Source: Sphingomonas phyllosphaerae (lineage in GTDB: Bacteria > Pseudomonadota > Alphaproteobacteria > Sphingomonadales > Sphingomonadaceae). Taken from it: DNA of 64,000 nt. Under the pieces are notes generated by a model. It saw only the letters and a program-made list of their open reading frames with translations. It did not search any database and was not told the origin of the DNA. Position 1 is the first letter of the stretch. Every line of letters begins with the position of its first letter. Shown piece after piece: positions 26,275 to 34,867 of this stretch. The stretch covers positions 1-64,000 of the forward strand of contig NZ_JAPYKH010000013.1 of the NCBI RefSeq assembly GCF_029623345.1, given 5' to 3'. Position numbers and translations under genes: made by a program.

Positions 26275-27957
26275 ATGAACCGCCGCTTGCTCTCGCGCCT
26301 GCTGGGCGCCGTCGCCGCGCTGACCTCGCTCGCCGCGGCGACCGAGGCCGCGGCCGACGCGCTGATCGACAATATTACCGGCCTCACGCTCGACCGTGAT
26401 CAACGCGTCGTGCGCTTCAAGGCGATGGTGATCGACGCGCAGGGCAAGGTGGTCCGGCTGATCGCGCCCGACGAGCAGCCGCCCAAGCCGACAAAGAAGA
26501 ACCCGGGCCCGCGCTACGACTGGCGCGCCGACATGAAGGGGCGCGTGCTCGTCCCCGGCATGATCGACGCGCACGGCCATGTCGTCCAGCTCGGCATCGC
26601 CGCGCTGACGCTCGACCTCTCCGACACGCGCACGCTCGACGAGGCCAAGGCCCGGATCGCCGCCTATGCGCGCGAGAACCCGGAGCGGCCGTGGATCGTC
26701 GGGCGCGGCTGGAACCAGGAAGTGTGGGGACTCGGCCGCTTCCCCACCGCCGCCGACCTCGACGCCGCGGTGGCCGACCGGCCGGTGGTGATGACTCGCG
26801 CCGACGGGCATGCGCTATGGGCCAACTCGGCCGCGCTTAAGGCCGCGGGGGTTACCGCGACGACGCCGAACCCGGCGGGCGGGCGGATCGAGAAGCCGCT
26901 CGGCACTTTGGTCGATCGCGCCACCGACCTGATGGAGAAGGTTGTCCCCAGGGTCAGCCCGAAGGACCGTACCGCCGCCTTTCTCAAGGCGCAGCAGATC
27001 CTGCTTGGCTACGGCGTCACCGCGATCGCCGACATGGGGACGAGCCTCGACGACTGGATGACCTATCGCCGCATGGGCGACACGGGCGCGCTGCGCGTGC
27101 GGATCATGTCCTACGCGCTCGGCATCGACACCGCGGTGACGATCGGCGGCACCGGGCCGACGCCCTGGCTCTACGACGACCGGCTGCGACTGGAGGGCGT
27201 CAAGCTCTATGCCGACGGCGCGCTCGGCTCGCGCGGGGCGTGGCTCAAGGCCGATTACGCCGACGCACCGGGGCAGCGTGGGCTCGGCTTCCTCAGCGAC
27301 GACCAGCTGCAGAACATCATGAGCCGCGCCGCGATGGACCGCTACCAGGTCGCGGTTCACGCCATCGGCGATCGCGCCGACTCGCAGGTGATCGACTCGA
27401 TCGCCGAGTTGTCGCAGACCTACACCGGTGACCGGCGCTGGCGGATCGAGCACGCGCAGGTGGTCGACCCCGCCGACTTCAAGTCGTTCGGTCGTTACGG
27501 CATCATCGCCTCGATGCAGCCGACGCACCAGACCAGCGACCGGCTGATGGCGGAGGCGCGGCTCGGCCCGGCGCGGCTGGCGGGCGCCTATGCGTGGAAG
27601 TCGCTGCTCGACAGCGGGGCGAAGTTGGCGTTCGGGTCGGACGTGCCGGTCGAGCGGCCCGATCCCTGGGCGGGCTGGGCCGCGGCCTTCACCCGAACCG
27701 ATGCGAACGGCGAGCCCGCTGGCGGCTGGCACCCCGAGCAGGCGGTGACGCGCGAGCAGGCGTGGTGGGCCTATACCGGGGGCGCAAGCTACGCGGGGTT
27801 CGCGGAGGATCGCTTCGGGGTGCTGGCGCCGGGGCAGCGCGCCGACTTCCTGATCCTCGACCGCGACCCGATGCTCGCGGGCGCGTCGGAGCTGCGCCAG
27901 ACCAAGGTGCTGGAGACGTGGATCGGCGGCCAGCGCGCGTGGGAGGCGGGGAAATAG
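26275..27957 (+). CDS. Exported amidohydrolase of the YtcJ type
   Basis: A metal-dependent hydrolase of 560 residues with a signal peptide (LLGAVAALTSLAAATEAAA). The metal-binding motif PGMIDAHGHVVQLG begins the barrel. KLYADGALGSRGAWL, VAVHAIGDRADSQVID, WRIEHAQVVDP and FGSDVPVERPDPW supply the other ligands in the order known for amidohydrolase_3 proteins. The family includes cyclic amide and N-substituted formamide hydrolases; substrate is not predictable. The ATG is 42 bases from the divergent DUF3298 gene. Confidence 0.9.
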   Translation: MNRRLLSRLLGAVAALTSLAAATEAAADALIDNITGLTLDRDQRVVRFKAMVIDAQGKVVRLIAPDEQPPKPTKKNPGPRYDWRADMKGRVLVPGMIDAHGHVVQLGIAALTLDLSDTRTLDEAKARIAAYARENPERPWIVGRGWNQEVWGLGRFPTAADLDAAVADRPVVMTRADGHALWANSAALKAAGVTATTPNPAGGRIEKPLGTLVDRATDLMEKVVPRVSPKDRTAAFLKAQQILLGYGVTAIADMGTSLDDWMTYRRMGDTGALRVRIMSYALGIDTAVTIGGTGPTPWLYDDRLRLEGVKLYADGALGSRGAWLKADYADAPGQRGLGFLSDDQLQNIMSRAAMDRYQVAVHAIGDRADSQVIDSIAELSQTYTGDRRWRIEHAQVVDPADFKSFGRYGIIASMQPTHQTSDRLMAEARLGPARLAGAYAWKSLLDSGAKLAFGSDVPVERPDPWAGWAAAFTRTDANGEPAGGWHPEQAVTREQAWWAYTGGASYAGFAEDRFGVLAPGQRADFLILDRDPMLAGASELRQTKVLETWIGGQRAWEAGK

Positions 27958-27988
27958 GTAGGAGAAGGGGTGCCTAGAGCTCGCTCCT

Positions 27989-28013
27989 GATCCTCCCCGT
28001 GTAGGGGAGGATC
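27989..28013. terminator. Hairpin after the amidohydrolase gene (family F arm)
   Basis: A perfect 10-bp stem, GATCCTCCCC and GGGGAGGATC, with a 5-base loop. It lies between convergent genes and shares its core with the family F repeats, so it may be a repeat arm reused as a terminator. Confidence 0.5.
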
Positions 28014-28109
28014 GGCTCGCATCGCCTAAGCCGGACGATGATGCTCCGCACGACATAGCCGCTGCGCGAGGCGATCGCGCCGCGGCAAATGATCGTCAGC
28101 CCAATCGCC

Positions 28110-28379
28110 TCACTTCGTGCCCGACATCGTGCCGTTCGACAGGTCGCCGAGCGTGTCGCTGTTTTCCATCATCATGGCGTTGCCGCTCATGGCATTGTCC
28201 GGCGCCATCACGTCGCCCGCCGCGCCCGAGGCGGTAAGGCCGTTGGCCTGGCTCTCGTTGGCGACGACATTGTTGTTCTCGTCGGTCGTGATCGTCTGGT
28301 CGCCCTTGCCGCAGGCGCCGAGCGCGAGCGCGAGCGGGAGGGCGGCGAGGAAGGCGGCGCGGGGCAGGGCACGGGTCAT
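28110..28379 (-). CDS. Small lipoprotein
   Basis: An 89-residue protein with a lipoprotein signal peptide; the lipobox reads LALGAC with the Cys at position 23. The mature part is Asn-, Met- and Asp-rich (DNAMSGNAMMMENSD) and probably disordered. A GGAG site lies just before the ATG. No family known to me. Confidence 0.7.
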   Translation of the reverse strand: MTRALPRAAFLAALPLALALGACGKGDQTITTDENNNVVANESQANGLTASGAAGDVMAPDNAMSGNAMMMENSDTLGDLSNGTMSGTK

Positions 28380-28490
28380 GACAGTCTCCGTCGGCTGAAC
28401 CGCGCCAACGTCGCGCCGACTGCGCTCGTTCCCTCATCGCCGCCGCCAAACCCGCTGTGTCCGGCGCGCCACAGCCCGCGCCGAGGCGGC

Positions 28491-28504
28491 TGAATACGTA
28501 TGTG
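28491..28504. promoter_or_regulatory. Putative LacI-family operator upstream of the TonB receptor
   Basis: TGAATACGTATGTG, with the 8-bp palindrome ATACGTAT and a central CG as in LacI-family operators. Twelve bases (TGAATACGTATG) are identical to a site 57 bases upstream of the lacI-type gene (44104-44115). It sits just upstream of a candidate -35 box. Confidence 0.6.
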
Positions 28505-28510
28505 GCTTTC

Positions 28511-28539
28511 TTGTGACGCGGTCCGGCGCGGGACTAATC
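28511..28539 (+). promoter_or_regulatory. Candidate promoter of the TonB receptor
   Basis: TTGTGA (28511-28516), 17 bases, CTAATC (28534-28539). It is a moderate sigma-70 match, close behind the putative operator and about 60 bases upstream of the receptor start, in the expected order for repression. Confidence 0.4.
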
Positions 28540-28599
28540 GGCGGCATCAACCCAGGCACGGTCGCACCAACGCGGCCGCCGGGACAGGGGAGGATCGTC

Positions 28600-31530
28600 T
28601 TGGACCGCTCGTCACTCATGGTATCGGCGCGCATGCGCCTCGTCTCGCACAGCAGCGGCGGTGCGCTCGCCGCGGCGCTGCTGCTCGTCGCGACCGCCGC
28701 GCAGGCGCAGGAGGCGCCGCCGCAGGCCGACGCGCCCACCGCCAACCCGACCGCCAAGGCGACGGTGGATCAGCCCGCCCCCGCGGCCGATCCCACGCCC
28801 GACGCCAACGCCAATCCCGATCCCACCGCGACCGACGCGGGCGCCGACGAGATCGTCGTGACCGGCATCCGCGCCAGCCTCGCCAAATCGGCCGAGATCA
28901 AGCGCAACTCGACGATCATCGTCGACTCGGTCTCGGCCGAGGACATCGGCAAGTTGCCCGACGTATCGGTCGCCGACTCGCTCGCGCGCCTGCCCGGCGT
29001 CACCGCGCAGCGGGTCGAGGGTCGCGACCAGAGCCTGTCGATCCGCGGTCTCGGCCCCGATTTCTCGACCACCCTGCTCAACGGGCGCGAGCAGGTGACC
29101 ACCGGCGACAATCGCGGCGTCGAGTTCGACCAGTACCCGTCGGAGTTCTTCAGCAACGTCAACGTCTACAAGTCGGCCGACGCGTCGCTGATCGCGGCCG
29201 GCGTGTCGGGCACGGTAGACCTGCGCATGCTGCGCCCGCTCGACCAGAAGGAGCGGCTGTTCGTCGTCTCGGCGCGCGGCCAGATGAACGGCATCGGCAA
29301 GCGCAACCCGGACGGCCAGCGCTACGGCTATCGCGCCACCGCCACCTTCGTCGACAAGTTCGCCGGCGACACGCTCGGCATCTCGATCGGCCTCGCCGCG
29401 CAAGAATCGCCGACCAACTACGACAAGTTCGAGGCCTGGGGCTATCCGGGGCTCAACGACCGCAACGTCAACTGCGACGCCGCGGGCAACCCGTGCCTGC
29501 TGGGCGGCGCCAAGCCCTATGTCCAGTCGAACCTGCTCAAGCGCTATGGCGGGGTCGGCACGATCGAGTGGCAGCCGAGCGACTCGTTCCACTCGACCTT
29601 CGACGCGCTGTACACGCACTTCGAGGAGACGCAGCACCTGCGCGGGATCGAGTTCCCGCTCGGCTATAACGTCGCGCCCAATCCCGGCTCGGTGACGGTG
29701 CAGGACGGTTACGTCCAGAGTGCGACCTTCTCGCCGCAATATACCGTGCAGCGCAACGACCTCAACGAGCGCCGCGCCGACATGTACTCGTTCGGCTGGA
29801 ACAACGATCTCAAGCTGTCCGACTCGGTCCACCTCAACGTCGACGCGAGCTGGTCGCACGCCAATCGCCAGGACGAGCTGATCGAGACTTATTCGGGCAC
29901 CGGCTATGGCGGCACCGGGCAGCGCGACACGATCACGGTCACGCGCCAGGACAGCGGCATCTACTCGATCGTGCCGACGCTCGATTACACCAATACCGAC
30001 GTGATCCGGATCACCGACCCGGGCGGCTGGGGCTATAACGGCACCAACGCGGTGGTGCAGGCGGGCTTCCAGAACCGCCCCAAGTTCAGCGACGACCTCA
30101 AGTCGCTGCGCGCCAGCCTGGCAGGCGACTTCGCCGACCTGGGCGTGATCCGCGGCTGGGAGGTCGGCGCCAATTACTCGCAGCGCGAGAAGAAGGCGCA
30201 ATACACCTCATACTTCTACTGCCCGTCGGGCACGGGCACCGGCTGCACCGTGGCGAGCGGCACCACCACCTCGATCGCGGTGCCGAGCGACGTGGTGCTC
30301 GATCCGGTCTCGCTCGGCTTCATCGGCGTGCCCAACATCCTCGCGCTCGACTCGCGCGGCGTGCTCGACCTGCTCACCCCGGTGTTCGACAACCGCCCCG
30401 AGAGCCTCGCCAAGGTGTGGGGCGTGAAGGAGAAGGTCGCGACCGGCTATGCCAAACTGGTGTTCGACGGCACCGCCGGGGGCAAGGCGATGAAGGGCTC
30501 GCTCGGCGTCCAGGTGGTGCACACCGACCAGAGCTCGGACGGCCGCATCGCCGGGCTCAACGCCGGCGCGGTGACCCTGTCCGAAGTGTCGGGCGGCGCG
30601 AAATATACCAACGTGCTGCCGAGCGCGACGCTGTCGGTCGAGCTGATCCCGAGCGGCTTCGTCAAGATGGGCGCGTCGCAGACGATGGTGCGCCCGCGGC
30701 TCGACCAGGAGCGAATCTCGCAGAATGTCGCGATCACGCCGGGCAACGTCGGGCGCGGCTCGGACCCGCTCAACAGCCCCTTCTCCTCGGACGGCGGCAA
30801 CTTCCAGCTGCGCCCGTACAAGTCGACCAACATCGACATGTCGTTCGAGAAATACTTCCCCGGCGGCGGCTATGTCGCGCTGACCGGCTATTACAAGCGG
30901 CTGACCGACTACGTCGATCCGAACAACAACGTACTCTACGACTTCTCGCCTTTGCTCAGCTCGCTCACCCCCGAGCAGCAGGCGATCGTGCGCGCGCAGA
31001 ACGCGCAGAACGGCCTGTTCAAGCTGCCCGCCAACTCGGGCCGCGGCGAGATCCTCGGCGCCGAGGCGACACTGTCGCTGCCGCTGCGCATGCTGACCCG
31101 CTCGCTCGACGGCTTCGGCCTGTTCGGCAGCGGCAGCTACACCAGCTCGGCGGTGCGCTACGACAGTGCGCCGGCGGACACGCAGACGGTGCCGGGCCTG
31201 TCGAAGTGGGTGCTCAATGGCACCGCCTATTTCGAGAAATGGGGCTTCCAGGCGCGCACGACCTATCGCTATCGCTCGAGCTTCCTCGCCGAGGTGCGCG
31301 GCCTGTCCGCGACGCCGGAGCTGAACACCGCCAAGGCGGAGGGCATCCTCGACGCGCAGATCGGCTATGAATTCCAGAGCGGACCGCTCCAGGGTCTGGC
31401 CATCCTGGCGCAGGCGAAGAACCTGACCGACCAGGCCTTCTACCAATATACCAACGGCGACCCGCGCCAGGTGCGGCGCTACCAGCGCTACGGCACCGAT
31501 TATTACGTCGGGCTGACGTATCGGTTCTGA
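28600..31530 (+). CDS. TonB-dependent outer-membrane receptor, probably for malto-oligosaccharides
   Basis: A 22-strand beta-barrel transporter energised by TonB, about 976 residues. A signal peptide ends LLLVATAAQAQE. A Pro/Ala/Asp-rich linker leads to the TonB box DEIVVTGIRASLAKS. The plug follows (AEDIGKLPDVSVADSLARLP, GLGPDFSTTLLNGREQ), and the chain ends in the typical aromatic strand YYVGLTYRF. I place the start at the TTG at 28600, 7 bases after GGGGAGG; ATG codons at 28618 and 28633 are alternatives. The operator shared with the lacI of the amylase locus suggests the substrate. It converges on a second receptor. Confidence 0.9.
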   Translation: MDRSSLMVSARMRLVSHSSGGALAAALLLVATAAQAQEAPPQADAPTANPTAKATVDQPAPAADPTPDANANPDPTATDAGADEIVVTGIRASLAKSAEIKRNSTIIVDSVSAEDIGKLPDVSVADSLARLPGVTAQRVEGRDQSLSIRGLGPDFSTTLLNGREQVTTGDNRGVEFDQYPSEFFSNVNVYKSADASLIAAGVSGTVDLRMLRPLDQKERLFVVSARGQMNGIGKRNPDGQRYGYRATATFVDKFAGDTLGISIGLAAQESPTNYDKFEAWGYPGLNDRNVNCDAAGNPCLLGGAKPYVQSNLLKRYGGVGTIEWQPSDSFHSTFDALYTHFEETQHLRGIEFPLGYNVAPNPGSVTVQDGYVQSATFSPQYTVQRNDLNERRADMYSFGWNNDLKLSDSVHLNVDASWSHANRQDELIETYSGTGYGGTGQRDTITVTRQDSGIYSIVPTLDYTNTDVIRITDPGGWGYNGTNAVVQAGFQNRPKFSDDLKSLRASLAGDFADLGVIRGWEVGANYSQREKKAQYTSYFYCPSGTGTGCTVASGTTTSIAVPSDVVLDPVSLGFIGVPNILALDSRGVLDLLTPVFDNRPESLAKVWGVKEKVATGYAKLVFDGTAGGKAMKGSLGVQVVHTDQSSDGRIAGLNAGAVTLSEVSGGAKYTNVLPSATLSVELIPSGFVKMGASQTMVRPRLDQERISQNVAITPGNVGRGSDPLNSPFSSDGGNFQLRPYKSTNIDMSFEKYFPGGGYVALTGYYKRLTDYVDPNNNVLYDFSPLLSSLTPEQQAIVRAQNAQNGLFKLPANSGRGEILGAEATLSLPLRMLTRSLDGFGLFGSGSYTSSAVRYDSAPADTQTVPGLSKWVLNGTAYFEKWGFQARTTYRYRSSFLAEVRGLSATPELNTAKAEGILDAQIGYEFQSGPLQGLAILAQAKNLTDQAFYQYTNGDPRQVRRYQRYGTDYYVGLTYRF

Positions 31531-31534
31531 GAGA

Positions 31535-31674
31535 TACTCCCCGGCACGGGGAGGGGGACCGCGCCGCGCAGCGGCGTGGTGGAGGGGGCTCGCCGCATAC
31601 GCACCGGTTCGTTTGCGGAAGCTCCCCTCCACCATGCTGCGCATGGTCCCCCTCCCCGCGACCGGGGAGGATGC
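31535..31674. repeat. REPIN-like element, family F, between convergent receptors
   Basis: Nested inverted arms: outer CTCCCCGGCACGGGGAG and CTCCCCGCGACCGGGGAGG, inner GGTGGAGGGGGC and CTCCCCTCCACC. It fills the 146 bases between the stops of the two receptor genes and could terminate both. Confidence 0.7.
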
Positions 31675-31676
31675 AC

Positions 31677-34361
31677 TCAGAACTCCGCGCGTGCGCCGAA
31701 CAGGATCGTGCGCCCGTAGTAATTGACCTCGCCGAAGCGCAGCTCCTTGTCGTTGTAGGTGTTCTGCCGCGCGCCGGCGAGGTTGATCCCCTCCAGGCTG
31801 AGCGTCAGCTGCGGCGTCACCTTGACCGACAAATTGCCGTCGAGCGAGCCGAACGGCGCGACATAGCTCGGCGCCTGCACCGTGCTGCCGGTGCCGTTGA
31901 GATAGCGGTCGCGCCAGACGTAGGAGAGCCGCGTCGACACCGGCCCCATGTCGTAGAAGCCGACCAGGTTGAAGCTGTTCTTCGACAGGCCGAGCAGCTG
32001 GTCGCGGATCTCGCGGTCGCCGGCCTTATAGTTCGCCTGCACCGACGTGTGCGTGTACGACGCCTGCACGCCCAGCCCGTCGAGCGGCTTGGGCAGGAAG
32101 CTGAACACTTGGCTGTAGGCGAACTCGGCGCCATAGACCTTGGCGTCGCCGCCGTTGATCTGCGTGGACAGGCGAACGTTGCCGCGGCCCGGGATCGTGA
32201 TGTCGACGTTGTTCTGCGTGATGTAATTGTCCAGCGCCTTGTAGAAGACTGCGCCCGACAGCAGCCCCGACGGCGCGAAATAATATTCGAGCGAGCCGTC
32301 GAACTGGGTCGCCAGGAAGGGCACCAGCTGCGGGTTGCCGCCGCTCGCGGTGGGCGCGTCGGTCGAGACGGTGATGCGCGGCGCGACATCCGTGACGTTC
32401 GGCCGGGTCAGCACGCGGCTGGCGGCGAGGCGGCCGACCAGCTTGGTGGTGAGATCGGCGCGCAGGTTGAAGCTCGGCAGCCAGTTGTTGAAGGTCTTCG
32501 GGAAGCTGGCGGGCGTCGCCACCGAGCCCGCGGTGAGCGTCCCGCTCGCGACCTGGTCGGTGTGGACGTAGCGCACGCCGACATTACCGCTCACCGCCAC
32601 CGCGCCGACCGGGAATTGGTAGTCGGCACGGACATAACCGCCCGCAATCCGCTCCGTGACGGTGAAGCTCGAGCGTTGGTCGGCGAGCGACAGCGGCGCA
32701 TTCTCCACCGCGGGTGTGAAGAAAGCGTCGAGATACGCGCTTGTCACGGGCACGAGGAAGGAGCGCGGCGCATTGCCGGAGACGCCCTTGAGGAAGTCGT
32801 CGAACGGCAGCTGCTCATAGGCGCCGCTGCCGAGCACGCGCAACGGCGTGCCGGCGGGCGGATTGACCAGGAAGTCGCGGCGGAAATAGTCGCGTCGACG
32901 GCGATGATATTCGCCGCCGGCAGCCAGCTTGGAAAAGAAGCCGTCGAGGTCGCGCGCGACGTCGGCGCGGGTGTAGAGATCCCAGTCTTTGCTGTCCTTT
33001 GGCGCGATGTTGAAGGTGTAGAGGCTGTAGTTGGCCGGGTCGGTGGCGTCGACCGGCGTGGTGAGGCTCGGCAGCACCTTGTAGCCGCCGGTCGCGTCAT
33101 AGCTGAGCGGCGCGATGAAGATCGCGCGGCTGCGCACCGTGCCCTCGCGATAGTCGGGGTGATAGCTGTGCGCCGCCGACCAGTTGACGTCGGCCGAGAG
33201 GTGCCAGCGCTCGGGATTCCACCGCTGCTTGAGCCCGACCGTCACCAGGTCGTGGCGGTTGAGGCTATACTCGCGTGACGCCATGAAGCGGACGTTGTTG
33301 ATCGTCGCCTTGGTGATCGTGTCGCCGTCGGTGACGACCGAGCCGGGCACGATCGACGATCCCGACGGATTATAGGTGCTCTTGCCGTCGTCGGGATAGA
33401 TGTCGAGCCCGAACTCGTCGTATGCGACGTCGAGCCGGGTCGCGACGACGTCGAGGATCGTCTCCAGCTCGGCGGTCGGGCGCCACTGCGCCGAGATCAT
33501 CCCCGACACGCGCTCGCGATCCTCGGTCTCCACCGTCGGCCGCGTGCGCGTCGGCGAGTAGAGTCCCTTGGGCAGCCCGCCCGTCGCGGCGGTGGCGTAG
33601 CGGTCGGCGATCCACCCGAACCCCATGAAGCGGTCGTTGCGCACCGACTTGGCCCAATATTGCGCGCCCGCCAGCAGCCCGAAGGTGCCGTCGTCGGTGG
33701 TGGCGCTGGTCAGCAGCGTCGCGTTGGGGCGCACCTTGTCGGTCTGCGTGGTATAGGTGCCGCGCAGGTTGAGCGTGGTCTTGTTGCCCACCTCGAGCGG
33801 GCGGAAGGTGGTGACGTCGATGTTGCCGCCGAGCGCGCCCTCGCTCATGTCCGCGGTGGGCGTCTTCACCACGTCGATGCGGGAGGTGAATTCGGCGGGC
33901 AGCATCTCGAAGCGGAACTGGCGGCCGTTGGCGCCGCCGTTCTCGATCAGGTCGTTGAGCGCGACGGTGCGCCCGTTCATCAGCGTGTTCTGGAACTGCG
34001 GCCCGAGCCCGCGGACGCTGACGTACAGCCCCTCGCCGCGCGGCCGCGTGATCGCCACGCCCGGGATCAGCTGGAGCGCCTCGGCGACGTTCTGCGTCGG
34101 GAACTTGCCGATGTCGGTCGAGCTGATCGAGTCGACGCCGTAAGCGGCGCGGCGCTTGGTCTCCACCGCGGCATCGATGCTGCGCGCGTAGGTGCCGTTG
34201 ACGACGATATCCTCGCCGGGCTGGTCCGCGGACGTCGCGGCGTCGCTCGCCGGCGTGGCCGGGACCGCCGACGCGACGGTCTGCGCGTACGCGGTCCCGG
34301 TCAGTGAGGCGATGGTGACGAGCGCGGCCGACGCCCGAAGCAGGCCGACATACGATGGCAT
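31677..34361 (-). CDS. TonB-dependent outer-membrane receptor, substrate unknown
   Basis: A second receptor, 894 residues from the ATG at 34359-34361 (MPSYVGLLRASAALVTIASL). The signal peptide ends TGTAYAQT. The plug has ISSTDIGKFPTQNVAEALQL and PGVAITRPRGEGLYVSVRG, and the barrel ends GRTILFGARAEF. The TonB box is GEDIVVNGTYARSID. It is of the carbohydrate-type subfamily common in sphingomonads and Caulobacter. Its upstream region lacks the ATACGTAT site and instead has a tandem 11-bp repeat, so it is probably under different control. Confidence 0.9.
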   Translation of the reverse strand: MPSYVGLLRASAALVTIASLTGTAYAQTVASAVPATPASDAATSADQPGEDIVVNGTYARSIDAAVETKRRAAYGVDSISSTDIGKFPTQNVAEALQLIPGVAITRPRGEGLYVSVRGLGPQFQNTLMNGRTVALNDLIENGGANGRQFRFEMLPAEFTSRIDVVKTPTADMSEGALGGNIDVTTFRPLEVGNKTTLNLRGTYTTQTDKVRPNATLLTSATTDDGTFGLLAGAQYWAKSVRNDRFMGFGWIADRYATAATGGLPKGLYSPTRTRPTVETEDRERVSGMISAQWRPTAELETILDVVATRLDVAYDEFGLDIYPDDGKSTYNPSGSSIVPGSVVTDGDTITKATINNVRFMASREYSLNRHDLVTVGLKQRWNPERWHLSADVNWSAAHSYHPDYREGTVRSRAIFIAPLSYDATGGYKVLPSLTTPVDATDPANYSLYTFNIAPKDSKDWDLYTRADVARDLDGFFSKLAAGGEYHRRRRDYFRRDFLVNPPAGTPLRVLGSGAYEQLPFDDFLKGVSGNAPRSFLVPVTSAYLDAFFTPAVENAPLSLADQRSSFTVTERIAGGYVRADYQFPVGAVAVSGNVGVRYVHTDQVASGTLTAGSVATPASFPKTFNNWLPSFNLRADLTTKLVGRLAASRVLTRPNVTDVAPRITVSTDAPTASGGNPQLVPFLATQFDGSLEYYFAPSGLLSGAVFYKALDNYITQNNVDITIPGRGNVRLSTQINGGDAKVYGAEFAYSQVFSFLPKPLDGLGVQASYTHTSVQANYKAGDREIRDQLLGLSKNSFNLVGFYDMGPVSTRLSYVWRDRYLNGTGSTVQAPSYVAPFGSLDGNLSVKVTPQLTLSLEGINLAGARQNTYNDKELRFGEVNYYGRTILFGARAEF

Positions 34362-34430
34362 GATATGTACCCCCAAGCGGCATGAGTGCCGTCTTGGCGC
34401 GGGCCGCTACGGGGGCCCGATGTAAACGCC

Positions 34431-34452
34431 GCGACGTTTTCGCGACGTTTTC
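34431..34452. promoter_or_regulatory. Tandem 11-bp direct repeat upstream of the second receptor
   Basis: GCGACGTTTTC occurs twice head to tail without a gap, 70 bases upstream of the receptor start, next to TGTAAACG on one side and GTTACG on the other. It is a candidate regulator-binding site; no further copy was seen. Confidence 0.4.
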
Positions 34453-34574
34453 GTTACGACGACGCACTTTCCGGCGTGATATCGCTAATTCGGGTAGGTG
34501 GGTGCGCCGCGACGCGCGGTGCCGCTCTTGCTCGCGCTAGCGCAGGGACACGGCGGGTACGTCGAGGCGATCGG

Positions 34575-34739
34575 CTAGCGGTCGCGCCACCACACCCACA
34601 GCGCGATCGCCACCCCCAGTGCCAGGCCGGCCAGGAAGCCGATCGTCGGCTCGCCCGCGATCAGGCCGAGGATCGTGCCGCCGAGGATCAGGGCGGCGAT
34701 GGGGAAGCCGCCGGCGAGCGGGGAGCGGGAAGGAGGCAT
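34575..34739 (-). CDS. Small two-helix membrane protein
   Basis: A 54-residue protein starting MPPSRSPLAGGFPIAALI. Two hydrophobic helices with Gly zippers (LILGGTILGLIAG and IGFLAGLALGVAIALWVW) end in WWRDR. The start at 34739 is preceded by GGGAGCG-type purines on the minus strand only weakly, but the hydrophobic protein begins there. Similar short proteins beside tamA occur in sphingomonads from memory; function unknown. Confidence 0.65.
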   Translation of the reverse strand: MPPSRSPLAGGFPIAALILGGTILGLIAGEPTIGFLAGLALGVAIALWVWWRDR

Positions 34740-34867
34740 TGGCGCGCTGTGCCACGCCGTCGCCGCGCACGCCAGTCGCGACCGACCGTGCCGGACGCGC
34801 GATCCCAACCGCGATTGGTCGGTTTTCCCCCCTTCTTCTCTCCACCTGCGGCGGCTAGACGGAGTGG

